Source of the DNA: LMUY01 sp964244655
Lineage (GTDB): Bacteria > Pseudomonadota > Alphaproteobacteria > Acetobacterales > Acetobacteraceae
Reading direction: 5' to 3'
Assembly (NCBI GenBank): GCA_964244655.1
Contig: CAXTJU010000034.1
Span: forward strand, 1 to 35,750
Length of the DNA: 35,750 nucleotides
The notes beneath the pieces were generated by a model that was not told the DNA's origin, made no database searches, and worked only from the letters and a program-made list of their open reading frames with translations. This document shows, one piece after another, positions 8,147 to 16,103 of the stretch. Each line of letters starts with the position of its first letter. The stretch's first letter is position 1. The position numbers and the translations under genes are program-made.

Positions 8147-8759
8147 AAGCCTAGCTGGAAACGGGGTGAGGAGCTTGCTATCCATGTTAATCGGGAGAGC
8201 CAGAAGTGAAGCTGAAAATTTTGATGTTTATCGTTCTACTCGCCTAGACGGCCTCAAACGCAGCGTCAGTATAATGTGTTATATAAAACACCGATTTTGT
8301 TGAAAGTTCATGCTAATGCCTGATCGAGTTCAGCGATCATACCACTGTTTCGTGTAATAGTAAGCTAATCAACACAGATTGGAACGATGGCCAATATAGC
8401 CCTAGGTTCCCATCTAAACATGGTCGCGTCGTGCTGGACTTCTCCGGGAACGGCAAAGTACAACTTAGGCAGATACTATGACTGCCATTCAGCCGTTATA
8501 AAAGATTACTGTGGGTATCCGCGTTAAAATAACTACCATTTGTGCGGTAGATAGCTACAAATTTTCAAATGTTTCTAACGAATTAGTGCCTACTATCTGC
8601 TACACCGAGACCTTGCCGCAATGCTTGCGGATGATGACGTTTCTCCTAATGTCAAGCACTTTAAGAATTAGATACAAACCTGACTCATAAAGCTTATGCT
8701 TATGTGTTTTTCACTCATGGGCACGACTTGGATACCATTAAGCCAAACGGCTGTTGCTA
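8147..8759. other. AT-richer stretch with no recognisable gene
   Basis: About 610 bp between the dead IS and the stop of aapP. It is clearly lower in GC than the transporter operon next to it, with many short A/T runs and no open frame that has a family resemblance or a ribosome-binding site. Possible contents are remnants of further mobile DNA or the 3' untranslated region of the aap operon. I saw only a weak 4-bp stem near 8740 that is not a convincing terminator. No RNA gene was recognised. Confidence 0.5.
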
Positions 8760-9512
8760 TCAATGATCCTTCAAAATTTGGCTTAAAAACACTTTTAACC
8801 GTTCTGTCCGCGGCGCGTCGAATAGCTCTCCGGGCGGCCCTACCTCCACGATCTCGCCGCGGTCCATGAACACTACACGGTTCGCCACCTTCTTCGCGAA
8901 CCCCATCTCGTGCGTTACGCACACCATGGTCATGCCAGTCTCGGCCAGCCCCACCATGGTATCCAGCACTTCCTTAATCATCTCCGGGTCCAACGCAGAG
9001 GTTGGCTCGTCGAACAGCATAATCTTGGGCTTCATGCACAGCGCCCGCGCGATCGCCACCCGCTGCTGCTGCCCGCCCGAGAGCTGGCCCGGATACTTTC
9101 CCGCCTGCTCCGGAATCTTGACCCGGCGCAGGTAGCTCATCGCCAGTTCCTCCGCCTCCGCCTTGGGTATCTTGCGTACCCAGATTGGCGCCAACGTGCA
9201 GTTTTCCAGGATGGTCAAATGCGGGAATAGGTTGAACGACTGGAACACCATGCCAACCTCGCGGCGGATTATATCCAGCGCGCGCAGGTCGTCGGTCAGT
9301 TCCGTGCCGTCTACCAGGATCCGGCCTTCCTGGTGTACTTCCAGCCGATTGATGCAGCGGATCATGGTCGATTTGCCGGAGCCAGACGGCCCGCACACCA
9401 CTACCCGCTCGCCTTGCCCCACTGTCAGCGACACGTCCCGCAGCACGTGCATTATGCCGTACCACTTGTTCACCCGGTCCAGCACGATGGCCGGGGCATT
9501 AGCGTCGCTCAA
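8760..9512 (-). CDS. aapP: General L-amino-acid ABC transporter, ATP-binding protein AapP
   Basis: A 250-residue ATPase that powers amino-acid import from the cytoplasmic face of the membrane. Walker A is GPSGSGKST (41-49), the Q-loop is VFQSFNLFPHLTILEN, the ABC signature is LSGGQQQRVAIARAL, Walker B is IMLFDEPTSALDPE, and the switch histidine is in VTHEMGFA. The stretch NCTLAPIWVRKIPKAEAEE is very close to rhizobial AapP and BztD, which distinguishes it from generic GlnQ. The start appears to be TTG at 9512, overlapping the aapM stop as TTGA; no ATG or GTG gives a complete N-terminus. It is the last gene of the operon. Confidence 0.93.
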   Translation of the reverse strand: MSDANAPAIVLDRVNKWYGIMHVLRDVSLTVGQGERVVVCGPSGSGKSTMIRCINRLEVHQEGRILVDGTELTDDLRALDIIRREVGMVFQSFNLFPHLTILENCTLAPIWVRKIPKAEAEELAMSYLRRVKIPEQAGKYPGQLSGGQQQRVAIARALCMKPKIMLFDEPTSALDPEMIKEVLDTMVGLAETGMTMVCVTHEMGFAKKVANRVVFMDRGEIVEVGPPGELFDAPRTERLKVFLSQILKDH

Positions 9513-10663
9513 CGGTTGAGCGAGCGGGACAACTCGCGCTCTAGGCCGCGCGAATAGCGAGCCATGGTGGCGCAGAACGCGAAGTAGATCGCGGCCAGCA
9601 CCAAGTACACCTCCGTTGAGTAGGCGGACCAGGCCGGTTCGCTAAGCGCAATTTTGCCGGCGGAAAGCAGGTCGAACAGGCCGATAATCAGCACCAAGCT
9701 GGTGTCCTTGAAGAAGCCGATGAAGGTGTTGACCAGCGGCGGGATCACCAGCCGCAGCGCCTGCGGCAGCACGACCAGCCGCATCTTCCGCCAGTACGAC
9801 AGTCCGAGCGCGTCCGCCGCCTCGTACTGACCCTTAGGAAGCGCCTGCAAGCCGCCGCGTACCACCTCGGCAAGGTACGCGGCGGCGAATAGGATGATGG
9901 CGACCTGGGCGCGCAGCAGCTTGTCCACGTCCATCCCCTCCGGCAGGAACAGCGGGAACATCACGCTGGCCATGAACAGCAGGGTGATGAGCGGCACCCC
10001 GCGGATCAACTCCACGTACAGCACGCACAGCACCCGCACGGCGGGCAGCTGGGCCGAGCGGCGGCCCAGCGCCACCAGCACGGCGAGCGGGAAGGCGAAC
10101 GCCAGACCGAAGGTCGCCAGGATGAGTGTCAGCGGCAGCCCGCCCCACTCGTCCTGCGGCACGAAGGCGAGGCCCGGCACGCCGCCCCACATCAGCACGC
10201 CGATGGCGGCCAGCGTGCCGGCCCAGACCAGCGCCAACTCCCGCCGCCAGGCCCAGCGCCAGGCGGACACGGCGTACAGCCCGATGAACAGCGCCACCGC
10301 CGCGGCCGGCCGCCACTGCTCGACGAACGGGTAGCGCCCGAACAGGATGAAGCGGTACTTGTCAGCGATCACCGCCCAGCAGGCGCCGACGCCCTGCACC
10401 GCCCGGCAGGCCTCGGTGTCCGGTCCGGCGGCGCCCTGCGGCACGGACCACACAGCGTTCACCACCGCCCACTGGAAGAAGGCAACGCCGTAGCGCAGCA
10501 GCAGCGCGCCGCACACGACCGTCGCCAGCCCGGAAGCCCAGGAGCCGAACAGGTTGGCCCGCAGCCACGCCGCCGGACCAGCCGCCCCGCCCAGCGGCCG
10601 GGCGCGGGCGGGCAGCGCCGCGGCAGGCCGCCCGGCGATGGCGGGGTCGGCGAGGTCGCTCAT
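9509..10663 (-). CDS. aapM: General L-amino-acid ABC transporter, permease AapM
   Basis: A 384-residue inner-membrane permease of the His/Glu/Gln/Arg/opine class. An N-terminal basic region and extra hydrophobic segments precede the core, as in AapM/BztC. The core has WGGLPLTLILATFGLAFAFP and the EAA loop EAADALGLSYWRKMRLVVLP, followed by QALRLVIPPLVNTFIGFFKD. It pairs with AapQ to form the channel. The ATG at 10663 is chosen because it overlaps the aapQ stop as ATGA; an apparent longer frame is antisense-like readthrough of aapQ in another frame and is discarded. Its own stop overlaps the TTG start of aapP. Confidence 0.92.
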   Translation of the reverse strand: MSDLADPAIAGRPAAALPARARPLGGAAGPAAWLRANLFGSWASGLATVVCGALLLRYGVAFFQWAVVNAVWSVPQGAAGPDTEACRAVQGVGACWAVIADKYRFILFGRYPFVEQWRPAAAVALFIGLYAVSAWRWAWRRELALVWAGTLAAIGVLMWGGVPGLAFVPQDEWGGLPLTLILATFGLAFAFPLAVLVALGRRSAQLPAVRVLCVLYVELIRGVPLITLLFMASVMFPLFLPEGMDVDKLLRAQVAIILFAAAYLAEVVRGGLQALPKGQYEAADALGLSYWRKMRLVVLPQALRLVIPPLVNTFIGFFKDTSLVLIIGLFDLLSAGKIALSEPAWSAYSTEVYLVLAAIYFAFCATMARYSRGLERELSRSLNR

Positions 10664-11868
10664 CGCCCCACCAGCGCGATGCGGGCATTGTACCAGTTCA
10701 TCAGCAGGCTGATCGACAGGCTGATGGCCAGGAACACCGCCATCAGCAGGCCGATCCCCTCCACCGCCTGCCCAGTCTGGTTCAGCGTCGTCTGGTCGAT
10801 CGACACCACGTCCTGGTAGCCGATCGCCACGGCGAGCGAGCTGTTCTTGGTCAGGTTCAGGAACTGGCTGGTCATCGGCGGGATCACCACCCGCAGCGCC
10901 TGCGGCAGCACGATGCGGCGCAGCACGGCGCCGGGGCGCAGGCCGAGGGCCACAGCCGCCTCCCACTGGCCCTGCGGCACCGCCTGGATGCCGGAGCGCA
11001 CGATCTCGGCGATGTAGGAGGCGGTGTAGATCACCAGCCCCGCCGTCAACGCCACGTATTCCGGGCTGAGGGTGCCGCCGCCGTGGAAGTTGAAGCTGCC
11101 CTTGACCGGCATGTCCAGGCGGAACGGCGCCCCCAGCGCCGCCCAGGCCAGCAGCGGCAGCCCCGCCAGCAGCGCCAGGGCCACCGGCCACACCGGCGGC
11201 CGCACCCCCGTCTCGGCCTGCCGCCGGGCCGCCAGGCGGGACCACGCCGCGGTGCCGAGCAGCCCCAGCCCGAATGCCGCCAGCGCCCAGCCATGCGCCG
11301 GCTGCCAGTCCAGCAGCGGGAGCTTGATGCCGCGATTGGACAGGAACACGCCCGGCAGCGGGTTGGCCGCGTCCCGCACCGAGGGCAGCCCCCGCAGCAG
11401 CATGTACCAGAAAAACAGCTGCAGCAGCAGCGGCACGTCGCGCACCACCTCCACGTACACGGCCGCCGCCCGCGCCAGCAGCCAGTTGCGCGACAGCCGC
11501 GCCACCCCGATTACCGTGCCCAGGACCGTGGCCAGCACGATGCCGACCAGCGCCACCTTGAGCGTGTTCAGGATGCCAATGACCAGCGCGTCCCCGTAGG
11601 TGCTGACCGCCGGGTCGTAGGGCAGCAGGCTCTCGCCAATCGGGATGCCGGCGTTGCGGCCGAGGAAGGCAAACCCGGTGGCGATGTGGCGGGCGGCCAG
11701 GTTGGTGCGCGTGTTATGCGCCAAATAGGCGACGATGGCGGCCAGCGCGGCCACCACCACGGCCTGCCAGACGATGTTGCGCAACGCCGGGTCCGACCAG
11801 GACAGCCGCACCCGGCGGCGCGGCGCGGCGCGTGCGGGCTGCAGCCGGGGGTCAGCCGCGGCGGACAT
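10660..11868 (-). CDS. aapQ: General L-amino-acid ABC transporter, permease AapQ
   Basis: A 402-residue permease with about eight hydrophobic segments. RLSWSDPALRNIVWQAVVV near the N-terminus and the LAARHIATGFAFLGRNAGIP segment are AapQ/BztB hallmarks. The core includes YGDALVIGILNTLKVALVGI and VEVVRDVPLLLQLFFWYMLL. The EAA-type loop is EAAVALGLRPGAVLRRIVLP, followed by PPMTSQFLNLTKNSSLAVAI. It forms the membrane channel with AapM. It starts 9 nt after the aapJ stop and overlaps aapM by 4 nt (ATGA), so the operon order aapJ-Q-M-P is the same as in Rhizobium. Confidence 0.93.
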   Translation of the reverse strand: MSAAADPRLQPARAAPRRRVRLSWSDPALRNIVWQAVVVAALAAIVAYLAHNTRTNLAARHIATGFAFLGRNAGIPIGESLLPYDPAVSTYGDALVIGILNTLKVALVGIVLATVLGTVIGVARLSRNWLLARAAAVYVEVVRDVPLLLQLFFWYMLLRGLPSVRDAANPLPGVFLSNRGIKLPLLDWQPAHGWALAAFGLGLLGTAAWSRLAARRQAETGVRPPVWPVALALLAGLPLLAWAALGAPFRLDMPVKGSFNFHGGGTLSPEYVALTAGLVIYTASYIAEIVRSGIQAVPQGQWEAAVALGLRPGAVLRRIVLPQALRVVIPPMTSQFLNLTKNSSLAVAIGYQDVVSIDQTTLNQTGQAVEGIGLLMAVFLAISLSISLLMNWYNARIALVGR

Positions 11869-11877
11869 GGCGCGGCG

Positions 11878-12900
11878 TCAGCGGATCGGTGGCGGGTATT
11901 GCAGGCCGCCCTTGTTCCACAGGTTGTTGATGCCCCGCGGCACCCCCAGCACGGTGATGTTGCGGTCCCAGATCTCGCCGAAGTTGCCGACCTGCTTGAT
12001 CGCGTTGTACGCCCACCTGTTGTCCAGCCCGAGCGCCTTGCCCATGTCGCCCTCGGTGCCGAGCAGCCGCTTGATATCCGGGTTGGCGGAGCTAGCGAAG
12101 CCGTCGATGGTCTTGCTGGTGACGCCGGCCTCTTCCGCCGACAGTTCGGCGTAGTGCGTCCACTTCACCACATCCAGCCACTTGTCGTCGCCCTTGCGCA
12201 CCATCGGCCCGAGCGGCTCCTTGCTGATGATCTCCGGCAGCAGCACCAGCTCATCCGCCTTGGCGCCCTGCTGGAAGCGGAACGCCGCCAGCGCCGAGCT
12301 GTCCGTGGAGTAGGCGTCGCAGCGGCCGGACAGGAACGCGCCCTGGATCTCGGTCAGATCCTGGATTTCGACGGGGGTGAACTTGATGCCGTTGTTGCGG
12401 AAATAGTCGTCGATCGCGAGTTCGGTGCTGGTGCCGGGCTGCACGCAGATGGTGGCCCCGTCCATCTGCTTGGCGGCCGTCACGCCGGCGGACTTCTTCA
12501 CCAGGAAGCCGGTGCCGTCGTAGTAGTTCACGTCTGCGAACTCGAGCCCCAGGCTGGCCTCGCGGCCGAGCGTCCAGGTGGTCTCGCGGATCAGCACGTC
12601 CACCTCGCCCGATTGCAGCGCGGTAAAGCGGTTGACGGTGGTGAGCGGCACGTACTTGACCTTGGTCGCGTCGCCCAGCACGGCGGCGGCCAGGGTGCGG
12701 CAGTTGTCCGCGTCGATCCCACGCTCCACCCCCTGGCTGTCCGGCAAGGAGAACCCGGCGACCCCGGTGGTGACGCCGCAGCTCAGCTGGCCGTGGGCCC
12801 GCACGGCGTCGATGGTGGCCGAGCCGGAGCCTTGCGCGTGCGCCCCTACGGCCAGGCTGGCTGCGAGCGTGATCAGGCCGGCCACCTTGGAATTCGTCAT
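11878..12900 (-). CDS. aapJ: General L-amino-acid ABC transporter, periplasmic binding protein AapJ
   Basis: A 340-residue periplasmic solute-binding protein, the size of rhizobial AapJ. A cleavable signal peptide (MTNSKVAGLITLAASLAVGA, cleavage around AHA-QG) is followed by TIDAVRAHGQLSCGV and the family segment GIDADNCRTLAAAVLGDATK. Later segments are ALQSGEVDVLIRETTWTLGR and ICVQPGTSTELAIDDYFRNN, and the protein ends with GINNLWNKGGLQYPPPIR, highly typical of AapJ. The ATG at 12900 is chosen over 12906 and a longer upstream frame because AAGGG lies 7 nt before it. It is the first gene of the operon; a 6-bp palindrome lies 20 nt upstream. Confidence 0.94.
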   Translation of the reverse strand: MTNSKVAGLITLAASLAVGAHAQGSGSATIDAVRAHGQLSCGVTTGVAGFSLPDSQGVERGIDADNCRTLAAAVLGDATKVKYVPLTTVNRFTALQSGEVDVLIRETTWTLGREASLGLEFADVNYYDGTGFLVKKSAGVTAAKQMDGATICVQPGTSTELAIDDYFRNNGIKFTPVEIQDLTEIQGAFLSGRCDAYSTDSSALAAFRFQQGAKADELVLLPEIISKEPLGPMVRKGDDKWLDVVKWTHYAELSAEEAGVTSKTIDGFASSANPDIKRLLGTEGDMGKALGLDNRWAYNAIKQVGNFGEIWDRNITVLGVPRGINNLWNKGGLQYPPPIR

Positions 12901-12919
12901 GCCCATACCCTTGCTGGTC

Positions 12920-12934
12920 GCAGGGCTGCCCTGC
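12920..12934 (-). promoter_or_regulatory. Palindrome in the aapJ leader
   Basis: GCAGGG and CCCTGC form a perfect 6-bp inverted repeat around a 3-nt spacer, 20 nt upstream of the aapJ start. It could be a repressor site or a short leader hairpin; no known regulator site is recognised in it. Confidence 0.35.
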
Positions 12935-13046
12935 AACTAACGCGACATCGCCGTGATCGCAACGCAAGTCAATCCACCGCCTTGGCAGGGCCGCCGGCCG
13001 CGATGCCCCCTGGCGCTGCGCCCGACTCTGCGCGAATTCAAGCAGG

Positions 13047-13460
13047 ATGCTTCACTTGATCAAGATGGGCGTCGGCGTGCGCGACCCGGCCCACCTGCAT
13101 GCCTTGCAGGCGCATCGCACCGCGCACGACCCGCCGCTCGCTCACCTGACCCGCAACCGGCCCCGCCGCGCGCCGGAAATTCTGGACGGCGGCTCGCTCT
13201 ACTGGGTGATCGGCGGCACCCTGCTTATCCGCCAGCGCATCATTGGGCTCGACGCCGCCTTGCGCCCGGACGGCAGTCCCTGCACCGCCATCCTGCTCGA
13301 CCCGGCGCTGGTCCCCGTGCGGGGCCGGCCGGTCAAGGCGTTCCAGGGCTGGCGCTACCTGGAAGTCGCCGATGCGCCGGAGGACTTGGCCGCGGACGCG
13401 CCCGAGGCCGCCATGCCGCACGCGATGGCGCAGCGGCTGCGGGAGCTGGGGCTGCTGTGA
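13047..13460 (+). CDS. DUF1489 family protein
   Basis: A 137-residue conserved protein found mainly in Alphaproteobacteria and of unknown function. Recognisable features are the start MLHLIKMGVGVRDPAHLHAL, the TRNRPRRAPEILDGGSLYWV segment, and AILLDPALVPVRGRPVKAFQ followed by GWRYLEVADAPEDL, which together define the family. It has no signal peptide or membrane segment and is probably cytoplasmic. It is transcribed divergently from aapJ across 146 nt and converges on queG with 27 nt between the stops. The ribosome-binding site (GCAGG) is weak and close to the ATG. Note that RNA-modification genes are next to it, but no functional link can be shown. Confidence 0.85.
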   Translation: MLHLIKMGVGVRDPAHLHALQAHRTAHDPPLAHLTRNRPRRAPEILDGGSLYWVIGGTLLIRQRIIGLDAALRPDGSPCTAILLDPALVPVRGRPVKAFQGWRYLEVADAPEDLAADAPEAAMPHAMAQRLRELGLL

Positions 13461-13487
13461 CGAAGCAACCCTGTGTGGAAGCTGGCA

Positions 13488-14522
13488 TCACGCCAGCCGC
13501 GCCACCGCCCAAGCCCCCGCCTCCGCCACCACCGGGTTTACGTCCGCGGCCAGCCGGGCCGCGGCGGGGCGCAAGGCCTGGTCGGCCGAGTTGCCGATGG
13601 CGATGGCCACGTTGCGGACCAGCCGGTCCCGCCCGATGCGCTTGACGGGGGAGCCGGCGAACAGCGCGCGGAAGCCAGCGTCGTCCAAGGCGGCCAACTG
13701 GGCCAACCCGGGCGCCTCCAGCTCCGGCCGCGCCTGCAGCTTGGCATGGCGGGATGCCGCGGCGAAGCGGTTCCACGGGCAAGCGGCCAGGCAGTCGTCG
13801 CAGCCGTAAATGCGGTTGCCCATCGCCGGGCGCAGCGCCGCCGGGATGGGGCCGCGGTGCTCGATGGTGAGATACGAGATGCAGCGCGTGGCATCCAACC
13901 GGTAAGGCGCCGGAAAGGCCTCCGTCGGGCAGGCTTGCAGGCAGCGCGTGCAGCTGCCGCAACGGTCGGCGTGCGGCGGGTCGGGCGGCAGGTCGAGCGT
14001 GGTGTAGATTTCGCCGAGGAACAGCCAGGAGCCGTGGGCGCGGGACACCAGGTTGGTGTGCTTGCCCTGCCAGCCCAGCCCGGCGGCGGCGGCGAGCGGC
14101 TTCTCCATCACGGGCGCCGTGTCCACGAACACCTTGACCGACGGGCCGAACCGGCTGGCGACAAACTGGGCCAAGTGCTTGAGCATGCCCTTCACCAGTT
14201 CGTGGTAGTCGCGGTTGCGGGCATAGACGGAGATGTTGCCGCAGCCGGGCCGCCCTGTCGTCGCCATCGGGTCGGCAGCGGGAGCGTAGGACACACCTAA
14301 GGCCACCACGCTGCGCGCCTCAGCCCACAGCGCCTTCGGCTGGCTGCGCTCGTTGGTGCGCTCCGCCAGCCAGCCCATGTCGCCGTGCTGCCCCGCAGCG
14401 AGGAACGCGCCCAGCCGCTCGCGCGCTTCCGGCCCCAGTGACGCAGGCGCGAACCCCACGGCGTCGAAGCCGAGCGCGAACGCCTTGGCGCGGATCGCCG
14501 CCTTCGGGTCAGCCCCGGCCAC
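13488..14522 (-). CDS. queG: Epoxyqueuosine reductase QueG
   Basis: Cobalamin-dependent iron-sulfur enzyme that reduces epoxyqueuosine to queuosine in tRNA, the last step of the pathway. The 344 residues begin with a QueG-type N-terminus (AAIRAKAFALGFDAVGFAPA). The catalytic Asp134 lies in VFVDTAPVMEKPLAAAAGLG. Two [4Fe-4S] ligand sets are seen, CGSCTRCLQACP (Cys188, 191, 194 and 198) and GCDDCLAACPW (Cys241, 244 and 248), with Cys214 in between. A C-terminal HEAT-like segment follows. The start is taken as GTG at 14522 because the conserved N-terminus begins directly after it; it overlaps the end of queF by 14 nt. Longer readings upstream are only shadows of queF. Confidence 0.92.
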   Translation of the reverse strand: MAGADPKAAIRAKAFALGFDAVGFAPASLGPEARERLGAFLAAGQHGDMGWLAERTNERSQPKALWAEARSVVALGVSYAPAADPMATTGRPGCGNISVYARNRDYHELVKGMLKHLAQFVASRFGPSVKVFVDTAPVMEKPLAAAAGLGWQGKHTNLVSRAHGSWLFLGEIYTTLDLPPDPPHADRCGSCTRCLQACPTEAFPAPYRLDATRCISYLTIEHRGPIPAALRPAMGNRIYGCDDCLAACPWNRFAAASRHAKLQARPELEAPGLAQLAALDDAGFRALFAGSPVKRIGRDRLVRNVAIAIGNSADQALRPAAARLAADVNPVVAEAGAWAVARLA

Positions 14523-14973
14523 GGTACGGCGGCACGCCCTGGTCCGGCACCCATGCCCCCGGCGGCGGTGCGCCGGTCTGCCAAAACACGTCGATCGGGA
14601 TTCCGCCGCGCGGATACCAGTAGGCGCCGATCCGCAGCCAGCGGGGCGCCAGCAGCTGCACCAGCCGGTCCGCCATCTGCATGGTGCAGGCCTCGTGGAA
14701 CGCGCCGTGGTTGCGGAAGCTGCCCAGGAACAGCTTGAGCGACTTGCTTTCCACCAGCCATTCGCCGGGAACGTAGTCAATCATGACGTGGGCGAAATCC
14801 GGCTGCCCAGTCAGCGGGCAGAGCGAGGTGAACTCCGGCGCGGTGAAGCGGACCACGTAGTTCTGGCCCTGGTGCGGGCTGGGCACCCGCTCCAGCACGG
14901 CCTCGGCCGGAGAGGCGGGCAGGGCGGTGGGACGGCCGAGCTGGGTCAGCCCGGCATGGGGTGCGTTGGTCAT
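14509..14973 (-). CDS. queF: NADPH-dependent preQ0 reductase QueF (short type)
   Basis: Reduces 7-cyano-7-deazaguanine (preQ0) to preQ1, the base later inserted by Tgt. The 154-residue protein is a unimodular (YkvM-like) QueF. The catalytic Cys52 and Asp59 are in EFTSLCPLTGQPDFAH. The substrate/NADPH-binding motif is ESKSLKLFLGSFRNHGAFHE, with the family's E(S/L)K(S/A)hK(L/Y)(Y/F/W) signature. The ATG at 14973 overlaps the tgt stop as ATGA. Its presence shows that preQ1, rather than queuine, is the substrate prepared for tRNA exchange. Confidence 0.95.
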   Translation of the reverse strand: MTNAPHAGLTQLGRPTALPASPAEAVLERVPSPHQGQNYVVRFTAPEFTSLCPLTGQPDFAHVMIDYVPGEWLVESKSLKLFLGSFRNHGAFHEACTMQMADRLVQLLAPRWLRIGAYWYPRGGIPIDVFWQTGAPPPGAWVPDQGVPPYRGRG

Positions 14974-16103
14974 GCGGGGGAAATGTGGTCGGCAGCGCCT
15001 GCCGTCCAGCCCGCGCGCACCCAGGCCGCGTGCTCCGGCAGGCGGCCGGCGAGGATGGCGTCGCGCAGCCCGGCCATCAGGCTGGCGTAATAGGTGAGGT
15101 TGTGCCCCGTCAGCAGCATCGGCCCCAGCATCTCGCCGGCACGGAACAAGTGGTGCAGGTAGGCTCGGCTGTGACGGGTGCAGGCGAGGCAGGCGCAGGC
15201 CGGGTCGAGCGGCGCCGGGTCAGCCGCGTGGCGGGCGTTGCGCAGGTTCAGCACGCCTCCGGCAGTGTAGGCGCGGGCGGTGCGTCCGGCTCGGGTGGGC
15301 ATCACGCAGTCGAACATGTCGATGCCGCGGCTGACCGCGCCCACCAGGTCGTCCGGCGTGCCGACGCCCATGAGGTAGCGCGGCTGACCCGGCGGCAGCA
15401 GCGGCGCCGTTGTGTCCAGCACGGCGAACATGGCGGCCTGGCCCTCGCCCACCGCCAGCCCGCCCACGGCATAGCCCTCGAAGCCGAGCGGGGTGAGCGC
15501 CTGGACCGAGGCCGCGCGCAGGTGGGGGAACACGCTGCCCTGCACGATGCCGAACTGGCCATACCCGGCACGGGGCCGGAACGCCTGGCGGGAGCGGGCG
15601 GCCCAGCGCATGGAGAGCTGCATGGAGGCTGCTGCCTGCTCCTCGGTGGCAGGGAACGGCGTGCACTCGTCGAACGCCATGGTAATGGTGGCGTCGAGCC
15701 TGTCCTGGATGCCGGTGGAGCGTTCGGGCGTCAGCCGGTGCGCCGTGCCGTCCAGGTGGGAGCGGAAGGTGACGCCGTCCTCGTCCATGCGGCGCAGGCC
15801 GGACAGCGACATGATCTGGAAGCCTCCGGAGTCCGTCAGGATGGGGCCGGGCCAGTCCATGAACCGGTGCAGCCCGCCGAGCTCCGCCACCCGGTCCGCG
15901 CTAGGGCGCAGCATCAGGTGGTACGTGTTGCCCAGCACCAGCCGGGCGCCGGTGGCGCGCACGCCATCCGCCGTCATCGCCTTGACCGTGCCCGCAGTGC
16001 CGACGGGCATGAACACCGGGGTCTGCACGTCGCCGTGCGCGGTATGCAGGGTGCCGGCGCGGGCAGCGCCGTCGGTGGCCTGGTGCGACCACCGCAAGGT
16101 CAA
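14970..16103 (-). CDS. tgt: tRNA-guanine transglycosylase
   Basis: Replaces guanine-34 by preQ1 in tRNAs with GUN anticodons (Asp, Asn, His, Tyr). In the 377 residues the general acid/base Asp91 is in LTDSGGFQIMSLSGLRRMDE. The substrate-pocket GIVQGS (185-190) and GGLAVGE follow. The nucleophile Asp265 is in GIDMFDCVMPTRAGRTARAY. The zinc site is Cys303, Cys305 and Cys308 (ACACLAC) with His334 (LLTGHN). The start is TTG at 16103, overlapping the queA stop as TTGA; another TTG two codons later is possible, but no ATG or GTG fits. It is the second gene of a queA-tgt-queF-queG operon. Confidence 0.95.
   Translation of the reverse strand: MTLRWSHQATDGAARAGTLHTAHGDVQTPVFMPVGTAGTVKAMTADGVRATGARLVLGNTYHLMLRPSADRVAELGGLHRFMDWPGPILTDSGGFQIMSLSGLRRMDEDGVTFRSHLDGTAHRLTPERSTGIQDRLDATITMAFDECTPFPATEEQAAASMQLSMRWAARSRQAFRPRAGYGQFGIVQGSVFPHLRAASVQALTPLGFEGYAVGGLAVGEGQAAMFAVLDTTAPLLPPGQPRYLMGVGTPDDLVGAVSRGIDMFDCVMPTRAGRTARAYTAGGVLNLRNARHAADPAPLDPACACLACTRHSRAYLHHLFRAGEMLGPMLLTGHNLTYYASLMAGLRDAILAGRLPEHAAWVRAGWTAGAADHISPA

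Noticed and set aside
10664..11245. Upstream extension of the aapM frame into aapQ
   Set aside because: Low-complexity reading in an alternative frame of aapQ; the ATG at 10663 with an ATGA overlap and a normal AapM N-terminus is far better.
11083..13059. A 658-residue open frame on the plus strand opposite aapQ and aapJ
   Set aside because: It has a composition full of Arg, Gly, Gln and Pro typical of antisense readings in GC-rich DNA, has no family resemblance, and covers two well-supported genes.
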